Assembly: GCA_028456385.1 (NCBI GenBank)
Contig: JALNQF010000004.1
Location: 496,001-560,000 of the forward strand
From: Ophiosphaerella korrae
Taxonomy: Eukaryota; Ascomycota; Dothideomycetes; Pleosporales; Phaeosphaeriaceae
Reading direction: 5' to 3'
Length of the DNA: 64,000 bases
Program-made: the position numbers and the translations under genes
The notes under the pieces: model-generated
Database searches by the model: none
Told to the model about the DNA's origin: nothing
What the model saw: the letters and a program-made list of their open reading frames with translations, nothing else
Part shown: one piece after another, positions 1 to 12,431 of the stretch
Layout of the letters: every line of letters begins with the position of its first letter
Position numbering within the stretch: position 1 is the first letter of the stretch

Positions 1-377
1 AGTTTTTATAGCTTAGAATGTGCGCGGCCTACCTTGAAGGCAGCATTTCCTGAGCCACCGTTTGCTACTTGGGCTGCCATATTGTCGTATACGGTGAGAT
101 GAGGTCTCTAAGAGGGGTGTTGTGGGGTAGACTGCGGTTGTGTTCATCGGGCGTTCGCGTCGTGAATTATTTCGAGCCGCCCGCAATGCCAAGCCTACTG
201 GAAGCTCCGATTACCGATGCCCTACAAACAACCACCTTCACCTCCGCCGTTACTTCTCAGCTCCGCCATCCCACCCTGACGCTGCATCTGCTCAGGGAAG
301 CATCATAACCTATCTGGCCCACGAAGACCGCCCATACCCCCCCGGAATTTCCGCCGGCCACCGCCTGACCTGTCAAC
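1..377 (+). other. Upstream region of RPT1
   Basis: No gene is supported here. Short open frames overlap each other and end before or inside the first RPT1 exon. The stretch just before the RPT1 start is C-rich and pyrimidine-rich, as expected of a fungal 5' leader, so this is probably promoter plus 5' UTR. Confidence 0.5.
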
Positions 378-1799
378 ATGCCTTCCGCGACGGGCTCAAG
401 CTGGGAGAAGTACCAGAAGAACTTCGCCGATGATGAGGTAGAAGAGAAGAAGATCACACCTCTCACCGATGAGTAAGCAAGCCAGCGAGCAGAGTATGGG
501 TGTCAGCTAAGCATGCGATAGGGATATCCAAGTGCTGAAGACATATGGGGCAGCGCCTTACGGCGCCGAGCTCAAGAAGCTGGAGAAGGAAATCAAGGAC
601 AAGCAACAGATAATAAACGAGAAGATTGGCGTCAAGGTAGCTGCTCCAGAGCCCCTTGGCCCCATAATCCAGCAGCTCACGACGTCTAGGAATCAGATAC
701 TGGACTCGCACCACCACATCTCTGGGATATTGCTGCTGACCGGCAACGGATGCAAGAAGAACAACCGCTCCAGGTCGCTCGGTGCACAAAGATAATACAG
801 GACGAGAAGGACGCGGACAAGACCAAATATGTCATCAACGTCAAGCAGATCGCTAAGTTCGTCGTCAATCTCGGAGAGCGCGTCTCGCCTACTGATATCG
901 AGGAGGGCATGCGAGTGGGTGTGGACCGCAACAAGTACCAGATTTTGTTGCCCCTGCCCCCCAAGATCGATCCTTCGGTCACCATGATGACAGTCGAGGA
1001 CAAGCCTGATGTCACTTATGGAGATGTAGGAGGCTGCAAGGAACAGATCGAGAAGCTACGTGAAGTCGTCGAGATGCCCCTGCTATCGCCGGAACGCTTC
1101 GTCAATCTCGGTATCGACCCGCCAAAGGGTGCGCTTCTCTACGGGCCCCCGGGAACCGGAAAGACGCTATGCGCCCGAGCCGTTGCCAATCGAACAGACG
1201 CCACCTTCATCCGAGTTATCGGCTCAGAATTAGTACAGAAATACGTGGGAGAGGGGGCACGCATGGTGCGCGAACTGTTCGAGATGGCACGGACCAAGAA
1301 GGCATGCATCATCTTCTTCGACGAAATCGACGCCGTTGGTGGCGCTCGTTTCGACGACGGTGCAGGCGGAGACAACGAGGTTCAGCGCACCATGCTGGAG
1401 CTAATTACACAACTCGACGGTTTCGACGCCCGTGGAAACATCAAAGTCATGTTTGCGACCAATAGGCCATCAACACTTGACCCTGCACTCATGCGTCCTG
1501 GACGTATCGACCGAAAGATTGAGTTCTCGCTGCCCGACATGGAGGGCCGTGCCAATATTCTGCGCATTCATGCCAAGAGCATGAGCGTGGAGCGTGACAT
1601 CCGTTGGGAACTTATCTCGCGCTTGTGCCCGAACAGCACAGGAGCCGAGTTGAGAAGTGTGGCTACCGAAGCAGGCATGTTTGCTGTGAGGCAGCGCCGC
1701 AAAGTCGCGACTGAAAAGGACTTTGTCGCCGCTGTGGACAAGGTGATTAAAGTCAACATGAAGTTCAACAGCACTGCAGTGTACGCTCAGTACAATTAG
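378..1799 (+). CDS. RPT1: 26S proteasome regulatory subunit 7 (AAA-ATPase Rpt1)
   Basis: One of six AAA-ATPases in the base of the 19S regulatory particle; it unfolds ubiquitinated substrates and threads them into the 20S core. Three exons are inferred: 378-472, 522-636 and 690-1799. The introns are 49 and 53 nt with GTAAGC and GTAGCT donors; phases match and give 439 residues, the usual Rpt1 length. The N-terminal part is charged and coiled-coil-like (EIKDKQQ...), followed by the OB region. Walker A GPPGTGKT lies near residue 222, Walker B FFDEIDA near 280, and the arginine-finger segment MRPGRIDRK follows. The second intron could be missed because its frame stays open, but splicing restores the conserved [13 protein letters not shown] stretch. 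The start at 378 is the first ATG in frame after a C-rich leader. Confidence 0.97.
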
Positions 1800-2004
1800 G
1801 GGGTTGGAGCTTACCCGGATCGTTCTTCCCATGTGTACGTGAAGGGCCGTGGGAATGGCAGGTGCGATTTGCTGCTCTCCCCACCTTCTACGCACGCCAG
1901 GCAATAAATTTTTATTCTGCACTCTCCTTCCATGCTTTTACCTTTCGTGTCACGCGTTCTGCTTATTCTGCTCCTTGTATTCGTCACTGTCGAAGCTGTT
2001 CACA

Positions 2005-3074
2005 ATGCCTGATGCCGAGTTCTTTGCGATGCTTTGCGATGTGCAGCTTCAGACAGACCGTGCTGCAACGCCCGAAACACGCATAATCTTCTCCTCGAAA
2101 GCTGCAATACAACATCTCATTGAGGAATTGAGCCTGACCTTTGCACCTGGGCTTGCCGACATGATCCGATCACGAAATGCGCCTTCAGTGCAGCAATTGA
2201 GGGCGTGCTCTGTCATGCTCTCCGAAGACGATCTCAAATCGAAGCGGATCGTTTACCTGAAATACTACCGTAAAGGTCCACTCTGGTACATCTGTTGCGG
2301 CAAGTCAACAAATTTGAGGGGCTCACAGGAGAGGATCTGCGACTATATAAACGAAGTTAGCACCATACCACAATCAATCAAGGACCTTCGCAAAACTGGT
2401 TTTAAGCATATGGGTCACACAAATCTTGCAGCTGTCGACATTCCCTTCGAGGGAGCAGACAGGATATACATGAGTGCACTCGTCACAGCGTTTGAGGCAA
2501 CCTTCGCTACAGGATTCTGGGCATATTCCCCACTGACTCTTGGATCTGTCACTCCGCTTCGATTCCGGGAGGAGGTGCCGTGGTCCGGTCTATGCTCGCA
2601 TTCTTCCCTCATGGAAATTGACTTTGCAAACTTAAAAGATGATTTGCCAGATCTCGACGAGCTTCGCCTCGACTGGATTGAGCGCCAGAACCTGGCTTCA
2701 AAGAAGTATAGAAGCTCGGAGAAGGGTCAAGTTACATCGGAGAAATACAAGGATTCATTGAAGGAGGCCTATCGTACCAATGAAGAGTTCCGAGAGGGAA
2801 GATTACAATACAGCAAGCAGTAACGGCGGATGGCAAGCAAGCAATCGCGCGGACCAAGTACAAAGCGTCTGAGAAGTGCAAGAGCACGGAAGCAGCGTAC
2901 AAGGCCTCGGGGGGTCTAGCAAAGGCGAAGTCAAGATACGCAAAATCGGACAAGAATAAAGCGGCCCAGGCAAAGTATGCGGCTAGTGAGAAGGGCAAGG
3001 CATCTGCAAAGAGGAAACAAGCCAAATATCGTGCAAAGAAGAAACAAGCCATGAGGCAAGGCTCCGGTCATTGA
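2005..3074 (+). CDS. Hypothetical protein, GIY-YIG-like N-terminus and lysine-rich repeat tail, frame broken
   Basis: Not firmly recognised. The frame from the ATG at 2005 (MPDAEFF...) runs to a TAA at 2821-2823. Residues about 90-220 (WYICCGKSTNL...RICDYI, then ...LVTAFEATFATGFWAY) resemble the fungal GIY-YIG-like family, with short strands, a conserved Y/G stretch and a hydrophobic ALEA-like helix. From about residue 220 the protein becomes a lysine-rich repeat of the type KYRSSEKG / EKYKDSLKEAYR. The same repeat (KYKASEKCKS, KYAASEKGKASAKRK) continues after the TAA in the +2 frame up to a TGA at 3072-3074, so the gene probably extends there. The switch must lie between about 2783 and 2820 if it is a small indel. 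An 83-nt intron 2731-2813 (donor GTTACA, acceptor ACAG) would also join the frames but has a poor donor. Intron and frameshift cannot be separated here. Confidence 0.5.
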
Positions 3075-3181
3075 GCAAACGATCAATCAGTCAAGCAACC
3101 AATTGGATATACATAAATTACAGGATTTCTGCCTCTACACCTCTCTCGCTCCTTGTTTCTAGTATTGCCACCACCGCCATT

Positions 3182-5432
3182 TTAGTACGTACGCTTGAAC
3201 GGTGGTACTGCCTTGCACTCATTCTCATCCAACGTAGTACCCACGACCTTCCTGTAGCTCAAATCCACCTTGCTATGCGGCTTCTTCTGCCACGACAAAG
3301 TATGCTTCATCCAGTTCTCGTCATCACGGTCGGGGAAATCTTCGCGAGCGTGCGCTCCTCTCGACTCCTTGCGGACCGCAGCTGATTCAGCGGTTTGCAC
3401 GGCGCAGGTAAGTAGGTTTCGTAGCTCCAAGGTTTCAACGAGATCAGAGTTCCAAATCATGCTGCGGTCCTTGATGCCAACGTCGGCGAAGGTAGCGTCA
3501 ACCTCGTGAATCTTCTTGACGCCCTCGTCAAGAGATTCCTGGGTTCGGAAGACGGCAACATCAGTCTGCATAGTCTTTTGCATAGCGAGGCGCACCTCAG
3601 CGGTCGACTTAGATCCTTCCGATGTGCGAATCTTGTCGAGAACCGCTATTGAGTCGGCACCAGCATCAGCTGAGACAGCGCCAGCCGTCTGGCCTGGGCT
3701 GAATTTGTCACGGATGGTGTGGGAAACAGCACGGCCGAAGACGATCAGATCCAGGAGGGAGTTAGCACCAAGACGGTTAGCACCATGAACAGAGACGGAC
3801 GCGGCTTCACCACAGGCGAACAGGCCAGGAACAACCTGATCATTGCCCTGTGCATCTTGGGTAATGACCTCACCAGTGTACTTGGTAGGGATACCACCCA
3901 TGTTATAATGGACAGTGGGCAGGACGGGAATAGGCTGCTTGGTGACGTCGACACCAGCAAAGATGGCGGCAGTTTCAGAGATGCCAGGAAGGCGCTCGTG
4001 AAGGATCTCGGGGGGCAAATGGCTCAGTTGAAGGTAGATGTGGTCCTTCTCAGGGCCCACACCGCGGCCCTCGCGAATCTCGAGTGTCATTGATCGAGAG
4101 ACAACATCGCGGGAGGCAAGATCCTTGGCGGTTGGCGCGTATCGCTCCATGAATCGCTCTCCCTCAGAGTTGAGCAGATATCCACCCTCACCACGGGAGC
4201 CCTCGGTAATCAAGCAACCAGCACCGTAGATACCAGTGGGGTGGAATTGCACGAATTCCAAATCTTGGTTGGGCAAGCCAGCACGAGCAACCATGGCCAT
4301 ACCATCGCCGGTACAAGTGTGGGCAGATGTGCAACTGAAGTATGCACGTCCATATCCTCCAGTGGCCAGAACTGTGTTCTTTGCGATGAATCGATGAATC
4401 GTTCCGTCTTCTTGGTTGTATGCAACCACACCCTTGCAAACGCCGCCTTCCATAATCAGATCGGTTGCGAAAAACTCGATAAAATACTTGGTGTTGTGTC
4501 GCAATGACTGGCCGTATAGAGTGTGGAGGAGAGCATGGCCAGTTCTGTCAGCGGCAGCGCAACAGCGGTATGCTTGTCCGCCCTTGCCATATTTCTGGGA
4601 CTGCCCACCGAAAGCGCGTTGATAGCTATGTCAAGTCAGTATGTAGTACAAACAAACCGGCTAGTCAGCATACATTTTGCCATCGTCTGTTCTTGAAAAC
4701 GGGCAGCCATAGTTCTCTAGTTCAATGACCGATTGCGGTGCCTCTCTTGTCATATAATGAATGGCGTCCTGGTCACCCAGCCAATCTGAACCCTTGACGG
4801 TGTCGTACATATGCCACCGCCAATCGTCTTCGTGCATACTTGAGATTGTATTAGCCATTTGTCATGTTGATTTGCATCTCATGATAAACTCACTTTCCAA
4901 GCGCAGCATTGATACCTCCCTGTGCAGCTACAGTATGCGATCGGGTTGGGAACAGCTTCGATATACAGGCGGTATTGAAGCCAGCTTCGGCGAGACCAAA
5001 TGCTGCTCGTAGACCCGCACCTCCAGCTCCGACAACAATAGCATCATACTCATGGTCAATAACAGGGTACTTCTGAGAGATGAAGCCAGAGGCCTCCTTT
5101 GCTCTCAGGTTTTCGGTTGCGAATATGCGTGCCGCCGGACGTGTTGATGAAAAGGCTCGTGAGGGTGTGCGGAAGCTCTTCGAGAGCTATGCGGGAGTTA
5201 GCCAGTGCTCCAAAGGCATAGAGAAGGCGTAGCCATGACACTCAATGGCGTCTAGACATCAATTGAGGCGCCTAAATAGAGTGCCGATATCATGTCGAAG
5301 CGTCATGCATACAGCACATGCCTCTGTGCGGGGGATGCCGGGCGTGAAGCAGCTTTGTGGGGGGCATTATGGGTATCGTGATCAACTCACCTGACTTGCG
5401 AATTGCGTTCTACGCATTCTGAGGCAACTCAT
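3182..5432 (-). CDS. SDH1: Succinate dehydrogenase flavoprotein subunit, mitochondrial
   Basis: Catalytic FAD subunit of complex II; it oxidises succinate to fumarate in the mitochondrial matrix and passes electrons to Sdh2. Exons on the minus strand: 5391-5432, 4894-5186, 4674-4838 and 3182-4625, giving 647 residues, normal for the family. Introns are 204, 55 and 48 nt, with GTGAGT, GTGAGT and GTATGC donors. The first exon codes only 14 residues ([14 protein letters not shown]) and, with the next 30, forms an Arg/Ser-rich mitochondrial presequence. The FAD dinucleotide motif [10 protein letters not shown] is at about 67-75. SHTVAAQGG carries the histidine (about 98) to which FAD is covalently attached. 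The C-terminus [26 protein letters not shown] tail is the classical SdhA end. No odd features apart from the long first intron. Confidence 0.96.
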
Positions 5433-6328
5433 GGTTGCGGTAGCCCAAGAGTGGAGAGGCGAATAGAGTGGTGGATGTTAGATTCCTAGTGTAGTTGACG
5501 CACAACAGGAAACGGAGGTTGCGACTGTTACATAACTGAACTTCCTGTTGCGCTAATTGGTTACGTGCCATGCCTCGGTTGCCACGAAGTGCAGCCGGGT
5601 TGTTCCTATGACCCCGACTTTTCGTCTTGATTGTCGTAAGACCTTGGAAGTACATCTAGTAGTACTCTGAAAAAAAAAACCCCCCCAATTTCTTGAGGTA
5701 TATTTAGTGCAGCCTCATCCACTGCAGCATTGATGTGGGCAAAGTTTGCCCAAAGTCACAAGCCTACAATCATCAGCATGAGGCCATTTCACCAGTACGC
5801 CGAATAGCAGGCAAATTGTCTTCATTTTTCCCTTGCTTTGAAGAGAAGTGCATAAGTATACTGCATCATCTTTGTGGCTATGGCATAAGCCATCTTCCTT
5901 GCCGCTTGTACTACGAAGATGTTGATAGCTAGGTATTGTTGTCGTCATAGACCTGCACCTAGTCATCAGATGGTCGATAACCCCTTCTGGCATCTATTAT
6001 CCTTAGCGCCTGCAAATTTTTGGAACGCCTCACTATGAGCATCCGAGATTCTGGATGGTAATTGAAGGATTTCTTGTTCACTGGTGAGCTGCACACATTT
6101 GAACTGGACCCAAATCGGCACAATTCATGCTGGTTGACACGCGTTGTGGCTAATTCTGCTCACAGCTTGCTCAGCTACAGCACGTAAAGGTCGTGGCAAT
6201 TATTGAAGTTTGGGAATCGTAAATTTTTCTTCAGTTACTCATCATGACCGGTACCCATGCAAACCTTTTCCGTTCGCCTAAGGACCTTAGAAGAAAGTGT
6301 AAACTCCACAACCACCACCACCTACTCC
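5433..6328. other. Intergenic: SDH1 promoter and RPL3 3' flank
   Basis: Both neighbours are on the minus strand, so this stretch holds the SDH1 promoter and 5' UTR and the RPL3 3' end. Open frames here are short, overlapping and without recognisable domains. An A9-C8 homopolymer junction lies near 5671-5690. No RNA gene or repeat was recognised. Confidence 0.5.
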
Positions 6329-8225
<1,897 letters not shown>

Positions 8226-10025
8226 ATGGTCGAAGCAGAGGGTAACCCCACGACGTGGAAGTTTACACAGTATGTTCATATCATCCGTGCCTGCACGGCA
8301 ATCCATAACTCGTCATGTGCTTGCTTACTCCCTTTGCCTTCGTCCCGGCGCCCGCCCCAATGCACATGCTAACAATGGTATTCAGGTGCTTTGGTGACAA
8401 AGGCGATGTTGAAGACATAACAGAAGGTCCGTTGCTCTTTTTTGCGCTTGCCTCTTCTTGTGGCAACCATCGTAGGATGCCCATGCCTAACTGTAAAAAC
8501 AGCGGATATCATCTCCACGGTCGAGTTCGACCAGACGGGCAACTACCTCGCAACAGGCGACAAGGGCGGCCGCGTAGTATTGTTTGAGAGGAATGAGACA
8601 GTATGCTCCATTCCAGTCGTCTTCGTCTAACCTTCCCGACTAACAACATCTAGAAAAAGACATGCGAATACAAGTTCCACACGGAGTTCCAGTCACACGA
8701 GCCCGAATTCGACTATCTGAAGTCACTCGAAATCGAAGAGAAAATCAACAAAATCAAGTGGTGTCGCCGCCAGAATGCCTCACACTATCTTCTATCTACA
8801 AACGACAAGACAATCAAACTATGGAAGGTCTTCGAGAAATCATTGAAGGTGGTGGCGGAGAATAACTTATCTCACGAGCTAACCCCCGGAGGCGGGGTTG
8901 CTGGTGGAGGCGGCCCTGTTAGGAACCCCAACGCACATTTCCGTACCGCTACCGATCTGAAGCTTCCGCGGCTCACACATCATGATACCGTCGTCGCCGC
9001 AGTACCACGGAAAACATATGCTAATGCACACGCCTACCACATAAACAGCATATCGGTGAATAGCGACGGAGAGACTTTCATCAGCAGTGACGATCTGAGA
9101 ATTAACCTTTGGAATCTCAATATCCAGGATCAAAGCTTTAACATTGTCGACATCAAGCCAGCCAACATGGAAGAGCTGACAGAGGTCATTACCGCTGCCG
9201 AGTTCCACCCGCTAAGCTGCAACTGGTTCATGTATGCAAGCTCTAAAGGCACTATTAAGTTGGCGGACATGCGTGAGAGTGCTTTGTGCGACCAGCACTC
9301 CAAACGTAAGTTATCCCATGTTTGTTGGAGAAGCTCTCACTTAACATACTCGGACAGAATTTGAGCAAGAAGAAGATCCATCCTCACGTTCATTCTTCTC
9401 AGAGATCATTTCATCCATCTCAGACGTGCGGTTTTCTCATGACGGTCGCTACATCCTCTCACGTGACTACTTAACTGTCAAGATTTGGGATGTGAATATG
9501 GAGCGAACGCCGGTCAAGACAATCCCCATTCACGAACATCTCCGACCAAGATTGTGCGATACATATGAAAATGATAGCATCTTCGACAAGTTTGAAGTGG
9601 TCTTCTCTGGTGATGCGAAGAATGTCATGACCGGGAGCTACAACAACAACTTCATGATATATCCATCGGACCCAGAAAAGGATACCGAAGTGGTGTTACA
9701 GGCCGACAAGTCGGCTTTCAAGGCTAAGAAGGTTGGCATTCCTACACCAATGAACTCATCGGCCAGCCCAGCTGGTGGTACCACCAAAAAGGGTGGATCA
9801 AGAGCTGGTAGTCCTGCCGCTGGCGCAGTCGGACAAGGACAACGAATGAGGAAAGAAACCGACGCAGATCAGATCGACTTCAACAAAAAGATCCTGCATA
9901 TGAGCTGGCATCCATTTGAAGACAGTATCGCTATCGCTGCGACAAACAATGTGAGCTGCCTTGGTCTTCTACATCGGGTGATTTCAACTAACAAGACCAA
10001 GCTTTTCGTCTTCTCTGCATTGTGA
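8226..10025 (+). CDS. CDC55: Protein phosphatase 2A regulatory subunit B (PR55/Cdc55)
   Basis: WD40 B-type regulatory subunit that directs the PP2A core enzyme to its substrates in mitosis, morphogenesis and checkpoint control. Six exons: 8226-8269, 8386-8426, 8503-8600, 8654-9305, 9358-9950 and 10002-10025; phases agree and give 483 residues. The first exon is short ([15 protein letters not shown]) and the last codes only LFVFSAL plus stop, so both are easy to miss. WD repeats are visible as [33 protein letters not shown]...[38 protein letters not shown] and [24 protein letters not shown] Gly-rich insert ([13 protein letters not shown]) near residue 145 and an S/G/K-rich insert before the last blade are typical of filamentous fungi. 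No lesions. Confidence 0.95.
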
Positions 10026-10854
10026 GGATCTATTTTGTATCAAACCCATTCCGCCAAGGCATTCACAGATTAGATGCATTTACATGTGCGTTCTTGGCAA
10101 TCCATTTCTCCTCATTTCTTCTCAACTTTGGCATTAGCCTGCTAGGCGTCGCTAGGATGGTAGAAGAGGACCGCTCACCGGCGTAAGGCGATGGATGTCG
10201 ACGAATGTCGAGATGTGTAAACGGAACGAAAGCATAACATTGTAGATTGAAACACCACAATAATGACTCTGAAGTGGTGCAGAGAAACAAGAAATAAGAA
10301 CATGTCCGCGTATCATTGGCTCTGACCAGCTTCCGCAATGTGGCAGATTATTATGCGCATGCTCATGACATCGTTGCCCTTTCGAGGAAAAAAACTGTCA
10401 TTATAGACGGAGTAAAATAGATACTGAACTCTGGATCGCTGTTTTTTGTGTACGAAATCCCATGTGCAGGGTCTTGGACAGTCATTTACCCTAGTCAGCC
10501 TTATGCACAATCCGGTTAATAGCCACTAGCGTCCGTGAGGCTCAAAAGTCTCCACGTCACCAGTCTTTTCGCATCATCTCTCAGCTTTCCACTTTTAGTC
10601 GGCCATGATAGGCTCTCATAACTAAGCATCTTAGCTATTTCTTTCCTGGTGTGAATCTATCAATTGGCTGAAAACTTATATTTCGCTATCGAGACAACAT
10701 CACCCTTTCTCTCGTTGTCTCACTCTAGCGCCACACCAGCAACTGCCAAAGACAGCCTTGATAGCCTTTGGTGAAGGACACGTAACATAGTCTGCCAAGG
10801 ATTTTGATTTTTGTTGCCTGTATAATCAGCAAAGCATTCCAAGGGCCACACACC
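10026..10854. other. Intergenic between CDC55 and the nucleotide-sugar transporter
   Basis: Both flanking genes read rightwards. The stretch should hold the CDC55 3' UTR and the promoter of the next gene. Only short unrelated frames occur, and no RNA gene, repeat or domain was recognised. Confidence 0.45.
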
Positions 10855-12040
10855 ATGGCTGCTATTATCAGCAGTTTCTCGCTTATCTTTGGCGGCTGTT
10901 GCGCAAATGTAAGAGCATTTAAATATATTGTCAAGAAAGAGCTGACTGCGCCTAGGTCTATTGCTTGGAAGCAATTGTCAAGTGAGCTACTCGATCGCTA
11001 CTACTGAGGTGGAAAGACTAATGCCAACTCAGAAAAGAACCCGAAAGTGGCCTCCTCATCACGCTATTTCAATTCGTGTTTACTTGTTTGTCGACGTTGC
11101 ATTACCAATTCGACCCTAATGGTCGTTATTTTCTCAGATCGTCACCTGTGCCTTTTCGAAAGTGGTGCATAAGTGCGACCCTGTTCTTCACAGTCAACAT
11201 GATGAATAATTGGGCTTTCGCATTCAATATTTCGGTGCCTGTTCATATCATTTTGAGGAGCTTTGGTAGTGTGACAACAATGGCAGCTGGTTGGCTTCGC
11301 GGCAAGAGATACACACGCTTGCAGGTGTTTTCTGTGGCTATTTTGACGCTGGGTGTCATGGTTTCGGCCTGGGCAGATGCGCAGTCAAAGGTAAGTAATG
11401 TACTCTCTTCAGCAGTGATGTGTGCTGATACCTGTAGGGTAAAATTACAAACAATTCAAGCATCGACTTAAAAAGTGGATCATTTGAGGCTGGGCTTCTT
11501 ATCTTGCTTGTCGCTCAGTTGCTCTCCGCGTTTATGGGTGCCTATGTTGAGGACATTTACCGGGACCACGGCAAAGACTGGAAGGCAAACCTTTTCTATT
11601 CCCACCTTCTCTCCATTCCCATGTTTGCTGGATTTACACCAATTTTATATCAGCAATTCACTCACCTGCACGCCTCACAGCCCTTTCAAGTGCCTCCCAG
11701 CATTGCCATACAGCTGCCGTCAGCACTCCACAAAGCTCTGGTATCCACGTCTCAACATGTCATTTACCTCACTGCCAACGCGGTCACACAATTGCTCTGC
11801 ATTACTGGGGTCAACATCTTGAGTGCGAATACCTCTGCGGTTACCGTCACAATAGTCTTGAACATCCGCAAGCTGGTTAGCTTTTTGTTGAGTATCTGGG
11901 TTTTTGGGAATCAGATGGGTGGGCTGATGAAGGTTGGCGCTGCCATGGTCTTTGGGGCTGGAGCACTGTATGGCTGGGAGACTTCATATCGCATTCCGCA
12001 GAAGAAACTCGAGGCGGAGAAGGAGAGGAAGGGCCAGTGA
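10855..12040 (+). CDS. YEA4: UDP-N-acetylglucosamine transporter, UAA/SLC35B family (Yea4-like)
   Basis: Multispan Golgi/ER antiporter expected to import UDP-GlcNAc (or a related UDP-sugar) in exchange for UMP. Four exons: 10855-10908, 10956-10981 (26 nt), 11033-11390 and 11438-12040. Introns are 46-51 nt and the product has 346 residues. The order VYCLEAIVK - SGLLITLFQFVFT - RKWCISATLFFTVNMMNNWAFAFNISVPVHIILRSFG matches the SLC35B4/Yea4 signature, where an asparagine-rich helix is followed by the His-Ile-Ile-x-Arg segment. About ten hydrophobic helices are visible. The C-terminal TVTIVLNIRKLVSFLLSIWVFGN is the second conserved family motif. The tail KKLEAEKERKGQ is lysine-rich, as in ER/Golgi-retained members. 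Substrate choice within the family cannot be read from sequence. Confidence 0.88.
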
Positions 12041-12431
12041 AGGCAGAACGGCGGGCTGTGAAGAACCACTTACAAAGAAGTTGAAGCGACGGTAGCAGGA
12101 TGTAGATGAGTTACAAAAAAGATGAAGAATATGCAATTTACGAATCCCATGATGCGAAGTAAGGAAACTATTTACTGATGCGAGGTGAGGTGACCCCTGC
12201 CAAAGCTAGTTAAGCGAGTAAGGGTCTAGTTCGAAAAGGGGTCGGTGCGCGAAGCAGTTGGAGCCAGATCTTCGAACTCCAGCTCTGTTCCTTGAAGCTT
12301 CCATTCCCCTCCTTTTCCATCACCCTTGCGATTTACTTGAGGAGAGGTGAGTGCTCTTGAGCTCCACAACTGTATTTTCGCCGCTCAAACTAACATACAA
12401 AGCATCAGGCAGCCTCAAGGTATCGTCTACA
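12041..12431. other. Intergenic: PMT4 promoter
   Basis: Holds the 3' flank of the transporter and the promoter and 5' UTR of PMT4; both genes read rightwards. A pyrimidine-rich stretch at about 12280-12340 precedes the PMT4 start. Nothing else was recognised. Confidence 0.45.

Noticed and set aside
1470..1922. 150-codon open frame antisense to RPT1
   Set aside because: Shadow of the conserved RPT1 coding sequence; no family features.
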